Assembly: GCA_018266845.1 (NCBI GenBank)
Contig: JAFDZO010000011.1
Location: 1 to 64,000, forward strand
Direction of reading: 5' to 3'
Length of the DNA: 64,000 nucleotides
Origin: Bacteroidota bacterium
Lineage (GTDB): Bacteria > Bacteroidota > Ignavibacteria > Tepidaquicellales > Tepidaquicellaceae
The translations under genes were made by a program, and so were the position numbers. Within the stretch, counting starts at the first letter, position 1. Each line of letters begins with the position of its first letter. Positions 26,945 to 35,303 of this stretch are shown here, one piece after another. Under the pieces are notes generated by a model that worked only from the letters and a program-made list of their open reading frames with translations, made no database searches and was not told where the DNA came from.

Positions 26945-29005
26945 TTGAACATTAAGAAATTTTTACGCATTTCATTACTTTTTATTACCTGTTTGTTTTT
27001 TATAGATGCTGCTATGTACAGGATCTATCACATCGAAGATGACATCAATAATAAATATACAAACATCGGTAATATTGCATTAACTGTTACAAACTACGGA
27101 ACGGTAGGGAACGGCTTTGCAAACTTTCCGTCCCAGCCGTCTTGCCAGTATCCTATTGGCTCCGGGATTGAAAATATGTTCCTTTCAGGCTTATGGGTGG
27201 GAGGTGTCAAAAGCGGAGTTACGAGTGTTTCAACAGGCGCTATAGACGTTTCAAACGCGAACAGAACCGAGGGGTTTGAGTTCGGTAATGCTCCGGGAGG
27301 AACTATACTTGAACGTTCTTCCTTGCAGACTTCTCCGGTATATTCATCAAGCGCAATTTCGCATCAGGATTTTGTTACTGAGTTTACCGATACCAGTCTT
27401 GCTCCGGGAGGAACTCCGATTGTGAATCACACTCCTTTAGGGATAAAAGTTCTTTTGCAGACATATTGCTATAATCTTAACTTTGCCAATAACTGGGTAA
27501 TCTTAAATTATAAAATTGTAAACATTGGCAGAGGAACTGATACAAACCCGATAGATAGTATATTTGTCGGCTTATGGCATGACTGTGTTGTAAGAAACAC
27601 GAATATCACGCCTCCGGGAGGAACTTCTTTTTATAATAAAGGAGCTAACGGATATGTTGATAGCATGAGCATGACCTATGCTTACGATTATAGCGGAGAT
27701 GTAGGATTTACCGATAACTATGCAGCGGTTAAAATTTTGGGAATTACTCCAAAACCTTCCAATGAAACAGTACAAAGAAGGTCTCACTGGACAATATGGC
27801 AGTTTAAGAACACGACGGACTTATATTATTTCTCACCGACTGTTGATAACGATCCTGTAACAGCAGGACGTTACCAGAAAATGCACGGTTACTTACGCGG
27901 AACAGACACCATGACTACCGAAAGACTTAATCAGGTAAGACTTTCAGCCAACAACAGAATTGCTTTGCTCTCTTACGGTCCGATGAAAAACGCAGATGGC
28001 TCAAAATATTCATTACGATATTTACAGGATACTTTAAATTTTGTTACTGCTGTTATCTGCGCTAAAAAATACGGCACTGACCCCGCCACTTATGATTCAT
28101 CCTATCAGAAAACAAATCTGTATGTAAGCGCGGGCTGGGCTCAAAGAGCATACGATAACGGATATAAATTACCTGCTCCTCCAGATATTCCGAAGACTAA
28201 AGCAATTATTGATAACAGAAAAGTTACTTTGTATTGGGCAGCAAATTCCGAATACTCAGTTGACCCTATTTCAGGAAAAAAAGATTTTGAAGGATATAGA
28301 ATTTACAGAACAAACCCGGGCGCGGAGCTAAGCCTCAACGCAGACTTAACTAATCAACTGAAGCTTATTGCAGATTTTGATTCTACCGGAAACAGATATT
28401 TTAACAATACAGGCTTTGGTTATATCAAACTAAGCTCTCCTGTATTGTTTGACGGAGATACAACTAAATACTGGTATAAATTTGATTTCCCTGACCAGCT
28501 GAACGGTTTCCAATACATTTATTCTATTACGGGATATGATAAAGGAGATTCTGCCCAGCAGCTTGGTTCGCTTGAAAGCTCACTGCTCTCAAACACCCAA
28601 AGACTGATTGTCGGAACACCTGCAAACAACAATGAAGATGCAGAAATTGGTGTCTATCCTAACCCTTATTACGGAAGCGCATACTGGGATGGTACCGGTG
28701 TCAAAGCTGAAGTATTAAGAAAAATATATTTCTATAACCTCCCTTCCAAGTGCGATATTTCAATTTGGACTTTATCAGGAGACCTTGTTGATAAATTCTC
28801 TCACGATGCAGCAACTTATAACGGAACAGATATTGAGTGGTTCAAAACCTATTCAAATGGAACTCAGAAATTTTCCGGCGGCGAACACGCATGGGATTTA
28901 ATTTCTAAGAGCGATCAGGCAATCGCTTCCGGTCTTTATATTTTCACTGTTAAGGACCTTAACACAAACAAAGTCAAAAAAGGAAAATTTTTAATCGTAA
29001 AATAA
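26945..29005 (+). CDS. Large secreted FN3-containing protein with divergent T9SS-like tail
   Basis: 686 residues from a TTG start that gives a signal-anchor-like leader (MNIKKFLRISLLFITCLFFID). Residues 30-360 form a beta-rich region of unrecognised type with Gly/Pro loops; about 405-530 is fibronectin-III-like (VTLYWAANSEYS, FEGYRIYRTNPG). The C-terminal about 110 residues contain VYPNPYYGSAYWDG and end GLYIFTVKDLNTNKVKKGKFLIVK (read as YIFTV...KGKFLIVK): this keeps the YPNP and K-x-LIVK marks of a sorting domain but with long insertions. It is followed 12 bp later by the coiled-coil gene and opens the surface-protein block. Confidence 0.82.
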   Translation: MNIKKFLRISLLFITCLFFIDAAMYRIYHIEDDINNKYTNIGNIALTVTNYGTVGNGFANFPSQPSCQYPIGSGIENMFLSGLWVGGVKSGVTSVSTGAIDVSNANRTEGFEFGNAPGGTILERSSLQTSPVYSSSAISHQDFVTEFTDTSLAPGGTPIVNHTPLGIKVLLQTYCYNLNFANNWVILNYKIVNIGRGTDTNPIDSIFVGLWHDCVVRNTNITPPGGTSFYNKGANGYVDSMSMTYAYDYSGDVGFTDNYAAVKILGITPKPSNETVQRRSHWTIWQFKNTTDLYYFSPTVDNDPVTAGRYQKMHGYLRGTDTMTTERLNQVRLSANNRIALLSYGPMKNADGSKYSLRYLQDTLNFVTAVICAKKYGTDPATYDSSYQKTNLYVSAGWAQRAYDNGYKLPAPPDIPKTKAIIDNRKVTLYWAANSEYSVDPISGKKDFEGYRIYRTNPGAELSLNADLTNQLKLIADFDSTGNRYFNNTGFGYIKLSSPVLFDGDTTKYWYKFDFPDQLNGFQYIYSITGYDKGDSAQQLGSLESSLLSNTQRLIVGTPANNNEDAEIGVYPNPYYGSAYWDGTGVKAEVLRKIYFYNLPSKCDISIWTLSGDLVDKFSHDAATYNGTDIEWFKTYSNGTQKFSGGEHAWDLISKSDQAIASGLYIFTVKDLNTNKVKKGKFLIVK

Positions 29006-29017
29006 ATCATCATTATT

Positions 29018-29704
29018 ATGAAAAAATTAATTTTTTTTATGCTTCTAATTTATTCCACATCTTATTCTCAATATTGGGATAAGTATGGAGATGACGATAT
29101 TGTTAACACGAATTTTAGTGGAAATGTAGTTATTAATGGGGGGTTATTTTCTTCAACTCTTTATCCAACGCTGGGAATGATAATATATCCGAATAATAAC
29201 GGAGTACTGACTAATTATACACCAACTAACCTTTATAATAATTTGACGGTTACAGGTAATATATATCATACAGGTACCTTTTATTATAATAATGTTCCTT
29301 TAACTTCTAGTCAGTGGGGTGCTGGTGTCAATGGACAAACAATTTACTATCCGTATAATGTTGGTATTGGTTCAAATAATACGGGTAACTTCAAATTAGC
29401 AGTTGATGGTAATATAGGAACTAGAGGTTTGAAAATTACACTACAGAACCCATGGCCTGATTTTGTTTTTTCTGAAAAGTATAGTCTAATGCAACTTCCT
29501 GAATTGAAAAAATATATTGAGGAAAATAATAAATTACCTGATATTCCGAGTGAGCAGGAAGTAGAGGATAATGGATTAGATGTAGAAGAAATGACAGCAA
29601 AATTATTACAAAAAGTTGAAGAGTTAACATTACATGTTATCCGGCTTGATGAAGAGAATACTAAATTAAAAGCAGAAGTAGAAATTTTAAAGAATGCAAA
29701 ATGA
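29018..29704 (+). CDS. Secreted protein with C-terminal coiled coil (tail-fibre-like)
   Basis: 228 residues: signal peptide (1-17, ending TSYSQ), an Asn/Tyr/Gly-rich beta region, then at about residue 145 the segment WPDFVFSEKYSLMQLPELKKY followed by ENNKLPDIPSEQEV, a Bacteroidota-specific C-terminal module related to phage tail-fibre/S74-chaperone-like ends, and a terminal heptad coiled coil (AKLLQKVEELTLHVIRLDEEN). Trimerisation is likely. It has no QNYPNPFNP tail. Its stop overlaps the start of the next gene (ATGA). Base composition is markedly more AT-rich than the flanking genes. Confidence 0.85.
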   Translation: MKKLIFFMLLIYSTSYSQYWDKYGDDDIVNTNFSGNVVINGGLFSSTLYPTLGMIIYPNNNGVLTNYTPTNLYNNLTVTGNIYHTGTFYYNNVPLTSSQWGAGVNGQTIYYPYNVGIGSNNTGNFKLAVDGNIGTRGLKITLQNPWPDFVFSEKYSLMQLPELKKYIEENNKLPDIPSEQEVEDNGLDVEEMTAKLLQKVEELTLHVIRLDEENTKLKAEVEILKNAK

Positions 29705-31545
29705 AAAAAGTTATTTTTTTCATAAGTATATTTATTATATCAGTAGTGAACTGTAAAGCTCAGTTTCCGCCTACTACACCTACTAATTATCCGATAACCA
29801 CGGCTTTCCAAACTGGTGAGAGTTCAGTTTATATTTCACCCAACAATCCGAGGAATATTATTGTTGGATTAAATTCTTATTCCTCAGGTAATCCTAGTAT
29901 TGGAGTATTTATTTCAACTGATGCCGGTTACACTTGGACAGCAAATCCTACACCTCTAATTAATGGTCTTAGTCACGGTGATCCTTCTGTTTCAATTAAC
30001 AGAAATGGAAAATTTTTTATATCATATTATGGATTTGGTAATTATCAGTATGTAAGTCGTTCATCAAACGGAAACAATTGGAGTAATACTGTTTTATCTA
30101 CAGATCAAACCGATAAAAATTTTATTTACATAGATAATAATTGCTCTAGTCCTCATTTCAATCGAATTTACAATGCTTGGACAGTATTGAATACTTCTCA
30201 AATTGGAGCAATTTTTCTAAGATATTCTGATGATGAAGGAGAATCATGGTCATCACCACAGATACAAATTTATCCTCCTGCACCGGAAGAAGCTGAAGAA
30301 ATCGCAGAATTGCCTATAGACCCAACTACATATTTAGGTGTAAATTTAGTTTCGGATGATAATGGAATTTTAATTTGTAGTTGGTGCGAAATTCCGCCAA
30401 ACATTAATGGCGTGCGTCAACCTCGAAAAATCGGGGTTAGTAGGTCCTCAGATGGGGGGGATAATTGGGAACTATGTGTTTCTAATATTACTCCCAACTC
30501 ATATTATATTGATAAGGAGTATAATTGTATTGGTCCGAGTCTTTGTTATAATACGTCTAATAATTATGCTTATTTGGTGTTTTCAAGCAATAATGCAGGT
30601 TTTAGTTACGATAATAATCTTGTATACATAGCCAGATCTTCATATCCATATACTGCTTGGACACAAGGTCAAGTAAATAATGCTGCAACTAATCAAGTAT
30701 ATCCAACAATTGCTTTTGATGAGTATTCCAATACAATGGGCTGCGTTTATTATAACAAATTTGATGGTACTTTTTATAAAACTTATGTTAGCTTAACTAC
30801 AGATGGAGGAACGGCTTGGTCGCATAATCCGGTTAGTCAGAGTAGTTTTACAAATTTATCAACCTCACTTATAAGAAATGATTATATTGGGCTATCTATG
30901 AGCCGAGGTTATGTTGTACCAGTATGGACTCAATTAGAATCGGGGAATTATCATTCATATGCTGCCCCTTTTACTCTAACAAATGCTGACTTTGATATTC
31001 CAAATACTGCTCTCACTCAAAATACTACTTATAAGGCAGCAAATTCGATTTTTAATAGTGCCTCTCTTAACAATGTAAGTCTTTCATCTTATAGTCTAAC
31101 TTTGACTGCGGGGAATTATATTCAACTAAATCCAGGTTTTGATGTTGTTGCTTCAGGTTCTAATACTTTTTCTGCAACAATTCCTTTTTGTACAGTTTCT
31201 AGTACGGATAACTTATCATTTATTAATGGAAATGAAAAAACTGTTCCTGTAGTTAATAATAAAATTGAAAATAGTGTATCTGAAATTAATTTCTATCTTA
31301 AATCTTACCCGAACCCCTTTAATCCAACAACGACAATTGAGTATGGTATTCCCACTGATGGAAATTTTAAAATAATAATTTACGATATTTTAGGGAGAGA
31401 AGTAAAAACTTTATTAAATGACTTTGTTCTGAAAGGAAAATATACTGTTCAATTTAGTAACGAAGGATTGAATTCAGGTATTTATTATTGCAAAATTTCT
31501 TCGCTCAACTATAATAAAACGATTAAACTTTTAAATATAAAATAA
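29701..31545 (+). CDS. Secreted sialidase-like T9SS cargo with 3-coathanger stack
   Basis: 614 residues: signal peptide (1-20, ending NCKAQ), a sialidase-like propeller (SSVYISPNNPRNIIVGLNS, STDAGYTW, SDDEGESW, SSDGGDNW, TTDGGTAW; about residues 35-420), a segment GNYIQLNPGFDVVASGSNTF near 470 typical of the 3-coathanger stack found before sorting domains, and a sorting domain from KSYPNPFNPTTTI to TIKLLNIK. The QN before YPNP is replaced by KS. It overlaps the previous gene by 4 bp and precedes the next by 4 bp. AT-rich like its upstream partner, suggesting the two were gained together. Confidence 0.88.
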   Translation: MKKVIFFISIFIISVVNCKAQFPPTTPTNYPITTAFQTGESSVYISPNNPRNIIVGLNSYSSGNPSIGVFISTDAGYTWTANPTPLINGLSHGDPSVSINRNGKFFISYYGFGNYQYVSRSSNGNNWSNTVLSTDQTDKNFIYIDNNCSSPHFNRIYNAWTVLNTSQIGAIFLRYSDDEGESWSSPQIQIYPPAPEEAEEIAELPIDPTTYLGVNLVSDDNGILICSWCEIPPNINGVRQPRKIGVSRSSDGGDNWELCVSNITPNSYYIDKEYNCIGPSLCYNTSNNYAYLVFSSNNAGFSYDNNLVYIARSSYPYTAWTQGQVNNAATNQVYPTIAFDEYSNTMGCVYYNKFDGTFYKTYVSLTTDGGTAWSHNPVSQSSFTNLSTSLIRNDYIGLSMSRGYVVPVWTQLESGNYHSYAAPFTLTNADFDIPNTALTQNTTYKAANSIFNSASLNNVSLSSYSLTLTAGNYIQLNPGFDVVASGSNTFSATIPFCTVSSTDNLSFINGNEKTVPVVNNKIENSVSEINFYLKSYPNPFNPTTTIEYGIPTDGNFKIIIYDILGREVKTLLNDFVLKGKYTVQFSNEGLNSGIYYCKISSLNYNKTIKLLNIK

Positions 31546-31549
31546 CATC

Positions 31550-33862
31550 ATGAAAAAAACTCTAAAGTACATACCACTTACAGTAGTGATATTATATATT
31601 GCTTACTCGCTTGGGTTTAGTTTATTGCCTCCGTTTAGAGCAGTAACTATTCAAGAAGTGCAGACAAAAGCAGCAGACTCTCTTGCTAACGGCAGAGATA
31701 AATCAAATATTCTTGGCGACTCTGTAACGATTGTTGGACGCGTTGTTGCTCCGCCAAGAGTATCACCCGCAAACAATGATTTCAGAACTTTGCTTAGAGG
31801 CTCGACTAGCTGGCAATGTTATATACAGGATACTGCAAACAATTTCTTCGGCGGGCTTGTTTTAAGGCAGGCGACCAGAGGTCCCCAGACAGCTTTAGAT
31901 TTAATAGATACTGGTGCAGTAATCAGAGTAAAAGGATATGTTCAGGAATTTTGGGGGGCGACCGTACAAGGTGGAGCACAAGGATGGCTAACTCAGCTTC
32001 AGATTGATACTTTAGGAATAGCACCTGGACAGCTTCAAATTGAAATATTACAATCATCCGGTAAAAGACCAACTCCGAAATCAGTTAACATTACTGACTT
32101 CGGGACAGGAGTTCCGGGCACTCCTAATAGTGTCGTGAATTATGTGTCAGGTGAGAAATACGAAGGGATGTATGTGGAATTTAGAAACGTAATAGCAGGA
32201 CCAGGATTGGCAAACAGGCAACCATTTTCGATTGTTGATGATGCCGGAAATACGCTATATATAAGGGATTTTTCAAATTTTTATTCTAGACAGCCTTCAG
32301 GTGATACGTTGGCTCCTGGTTGGACTCCTCCAACCTCAGGAACAGGTATTAACTACATAAGAGGAGTTATCATTAATTGCAATAATGAAGGAGTATTAGG
32401 TAATCAGCTTCCATACGCTCTCGTTCCGATTTATCCGAATGATATGAGTGTAGGAAATGCTCCGCCTCAGTTAGGTTCGCCTACAAGAGCGCCCGGAGTG
32501 CCTACTCCTACAGATAGCCCTACAATAACTGTAACAGCAACTGACCCGACTTTGAATCCGCTTACTATTAATACAGTAAAACTCTTCTGGAGAACAAACG
32601 GAAGCGCATTCTCTAATACGAATATGACCTTAGTTACAGGCAATATTTATTCAGGAACATTACCGCCGTCTGCAAACGGAACATTAGTCGAGTACTTCAT
32701 CAGATCCGATGACAATTTAGGAGCAGTAAAAACATTGCCTTCTGATACATCGCTTTCAAAATTATTCTATGTTACAAGAAGCTCAGACTCTATGTCTGTT
32801 CAAGACGTTCAGTTTTGCCCTAACAGAAGCGGACGTTCAGGTTTCGAAAACGCATCTGTAAGAGGTATAGAAGGAATTGTAACAGCAGATACATCTGATA
32901 TAAGAAATTTCAACTTCCCTAGTCCAGCTGGTACACAAACATCACCTGCAAGAGTAATAATACAAAACGGCACAGGCGCATTTTCAGGTATCTGGATTTA
33001 TGGAACTCCTACTAATACCTTAAAGAAAGGCGATAGAGTAAGAGTAAAGGGAACCGTTGAAGAGAATTTCGGCGTAACAAGAATTAATACTTCATCAGCA
33101 TCGGATGTGGCTGTTCTTTCACAAAATAACCCCTCTCCTACTGCTGAAAATTTAAAAACATCTGTCTTCGCAAACGATAAGCCCGATGGCGATACAACTT
33201 GCGAAAAGTGGGAAAGTGTATTCATCAGAATTAATACACCTTCATGGATTAATTGTATTAATGCTGCACAGGGAATTGCCTGTACAACAACTGAACCGTT
33301 AAAAGATACAACCTTCAGAAGAAATTTTGGTGAAATTACCGTTATTGATAATTCCGGTATTCCGGGAAGAATAGAACTCCAAGATGGTAATCATAAGTAT
33401 AGAAATGGATGGGATTCCACACAAATAAGTAATCCTTATGTTTTACTTACCAAAAATGATTCCATTTCTTTCTGTCAGGGTATTCTGTATTTCTCTTTCA
33501 GCAACTGGAAACTTGTTCCTAGAAAGAATGACGACTGGGGAACAATTACTCCTGTTGGAATTCACAACCTAAGCGAAGTAGTTTCAGGCTATCAGTTATT
33601 CCAGAACTACCCGAATCCGTTTAATCCTGCTACTACAATTAAGTTTAGCATTCCTGTAAACGGATTTGTTACTCTAAAAATATATGACATTCTCGGAAGG
33701 GAAGTAAAAGCCCTTGTTAACAATCAGATGAGCAATGGTTTCTATTCATATGATTTTAATGCGTCGGAACTTTCAAGCGGAATATACTTCTATAGAATCG
33801 AAGTAAACGGCGATAAAGGCTCAAGCTTTGTTGATACTAAGAGAATGGTTCTTGTAAAATAA
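31550..33862 (+). CDS. Secreted multi-OB-fold T9SS cargo
   Basis: 770 residues: a leader (residues 8-24 hydrophobic), then an OB-fold-like domain at about 45-175 (SVTIVGRVVAPPRVSP, GAVIRVKGYVQEF) with a linked segment to about 300, an Ig-like or FN3-like domain at about 310-405 (VKLFWRTNGSAFSN), a second OB-fold-like domain at 420-545 (EGIVTADTSD, GDRVRVKGTVEENFG) and further beta-strands. The sorting domain goes from FQNYPNPFNPATT to KRMVLVK. OB-folds of this type occur in secreted nucleases and DUF5689-like proteins; no nuclease motif is visible here. It shares this layout with the PLD-like protein at 42819-45161. Confidence 0.83.
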   Translation: MKKTLKYIPLTVVILYIAYSLGFSLLPPFRAVTIQEVQTKAADSLANGRDKSNILGDSVTIVGRVVAPPRVSPANNDFRTLLRGSTSWQCYIQDTANNFFGGLVLRQATRGPQTALDLIDTGAVIRVKGYVQEFWGATVQGGAQGWLTQLQIDTLGIAPGQLQIEILQSSGKRPTPKSVNITDFGTGVPGTPNSVVNYVSGEKYEGMYVEFRNVIAGPGLANRQPFSIVDDAGNTLYIRDFSNFYSRQPSGDTLAPGWTPPTSGTGINYIRGVIINCNNEGVLGNQLPYALVPIYPNDMSVGNAPPQLGSPTRAPGVPTPTDSPTITVTATDPTLNPLTINTVKLFWRTNGSAFSNTNMTLVTGNIYSGTLPPSANGTLVEYFIRSDDNLGAVKTLPSDTSLSKLFYVTRSSDSMSVQDVQFCPNRSGRSGFENASVRGIEGIVTADTSDIRNFNFPSPAGTQTSPARVIIQNGTGAFSGIWIYGTPTNTLKKGDRVRVKGTVEENFGVTRINTSSASDVAVLSQNNPSPTAENLKTSVFANDKPDGDTTCEKWESVFIRINTPSWINCINAAQGIACTTTEPLKDTTFRRNFGEITVIDNSGIPGRIELQDGNHKYRNGWDSTQISNPYVLLTKNDSISFCQGILYFSFSNWKLVPRKNDDWGTITPVGIHNLSEVVSGYQLFQNYPNPFNPATTIKFSIPVNGFVTLKIYDILGREVKALVNNQMSNGFYSYDFNASELSSGIYFYRIEVNGDKGSSFVDTKRMVLVK

Positions 33863-33885
33863 AAAAATATTTATAAATAATTATA

Positions 33886-33907
33886 AGGGGCGTATTTTTG
33901 CGCCCCT
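33886..33907. repeat. GC-rich inverted repeat between genes
   Basis: AGGGGCG-TATTTTTG-CGCCCCT hairpin 24 bp after the OB-fold gene stop. No T-tract follows on the plus strand, so it could be an RNA-processing hairpin, a weak terminator or a transcript 3' end. Confidence 0.55.
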
Positions 33908-33929
33908 AAATTAAAGTCATAATAAAAAT

Positions 33930-35276
33930 TTGACAAAATATTTACTAATACTCATTTCGTTAGTTGCTTCAGTTTACTTCATGTCTTGCAGCGACCCTGC
34001 GAGCAATACCGTGCAGACTTATCCGCCGGATACGCATTTGACTTTATATCCTGACAGCATTATTGCTCCCGGCTCTACTTCAAAAAAGATTAGCTGGTGG
34101 GGAGATTCTCCTCAGGGATTTATTGCGGGTTACAGAATTTCTTTTGACGGCATTAACTGGGGCTATACTACCAAGCAGGACAGCACGTTTTTATTAAGCA
34201 TTTCCGGCACTGATTCAACATTCAAATTTTACGTAGCAGCTGTTGACGACAGGGGACAGATTGACCCTTCTCCTGCTTCTAATTTATATCCGGTGTACAA
34301 CTCTGCGCCGACAATTGCATTTAATTATAACTATGCTGTTCCTGACACTGTGTTTCCTGTTGTAACGGTTGTTTGGAATGCTTCCGACCCCGATGGAAAC
34401 AGCACTATCAGGAATATTTATTATTCCATTAATGATACCAATAATTTCAAACCGATTCCCGGTAATCTATCGCAGATGACTTTAACAAGGGATAGCGGTT
34501 TGGCGCTTAATGCAAACAATAGAATTTTTATTAAAGCCAGAGATAACGCAGGGGCTTACAGCAGCACCTCTGCTATTCCTGATAGTAATAAAACTTTTTA
34601 CGTTAAAAAGAACACCGGTAGAGTGCTTCTCATAATGGATACTCCCGATTTAAGCCAGGCATATACTTATTACGGCAACGTAATGGATACTGTAAAGTAT
34701 GATGTGCTTGATATAAAATCTTATGGAGGCAAGCTGACACCAAAAATCGTAAACCCGATGTTTGTGGAGACTTTGAAGCTGTTTAAGGTGGTAATTTGGT
34801 CAGGCGGTTCAGGAAATTCCGGCAACGTCGCAAACTTCACACTTGCTCAGGCATCATTGCCGTTCTACAAACAAGCCGGCGGAAAAATTATTTTCTCGTC
34901 TGGGTTTGTTACGAACACAAATCCTAACGGATTGGTAGATAATTTTGCTGCGATTGACAGTATCTCCTCCTGTACTATTGGAGTTGCCTCTAATCCGTAT
35001 GATTATACATCTCCGGTATCCGGTTATCCGACTCTAACTGCTTCCGGCTTAGTTCTCGGAATTAAGAATATTTATTTTTCTGGAAATGTTGTTAAACTCT
35101 ATAGCCGTGTTGCGACAACAGGATGTGTCGGAGAAAACGTATTTATGATTAAAGACAACGCAGTAAACCCGAAAATAGTTTACTGTGATATTCCTATTTA
35201 TGTTCTAAACGGCAATGCAGCGAATAATAAATTATTATTCAATAAGATTTTGTTCGGTGAATTTGGATTGAATTAA
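33930..35276 (+). CDS. Surface or periplasmic lipoprotein with FN3-like domains
   Basis: 448 residues from a TTG start. The leader MTKYLLILISLVASVYFMSC ends in a lipobox-like FMSC, so Cys20 is the likely lipidation site. Two FN3/Ig-like segments follow (SWWGDSPQGFIAGYRISFDG at about 55-75 and VVTVVWNASDPDG at about 145-160), then a Rossmann-like region with RVLLIMDTPD, DVLDIKSYGGK and GGKIIFSSGF that recalls glutamine-amidotransferase/GATase-like folds lacking an obvious catalytic Cys. No T9SS tail. It is 28 bp upstream of the TonB receptor, probably co-transcribed. Confidence 0.85.
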   Translation: MTKYLLILISLVASVYFMSCSDPASNTVQTYPPDTHLTLYPDSIIAPGSTSKKISWWGDSPQGFIAGYRISFDGINWGYTTKQDSTFLLSISGTDSTFKFYVAAVDDRGQIDPSPASNLYPVYNSAPTIAFNYNYAVPDTVFPVVTVVWNASDPDGNSTIRNIYYSINDTNNFKPIPGNLSQMTLTRDSGLALNANNRIFIKARDNAGAYSSTSAIPDSNKTFYVKKNTGRVLLIMDTPDLSQAYTYYGNVMDTVKYDVLDIKSYGGKLTPKIVNPMFVETLKLFKVVIWSGGSGNSGNVANFTLAQASLPFYKQAGGKIIFSSGFVTNTNPNGLVDNFAAIDSISSCTIGVASNPYDYTSPVSGYPTLTASGLVLGIKNIYFSGNVVKLYSRVATTGCVGENVFMIKDNAVNPKIVYCDIPIYVLNGNAANNKLLFNKILFGEFGLN

Positions 35277-35303
35277 TCCTTATAACTAAATTTTAAGTTA
35301 TAA

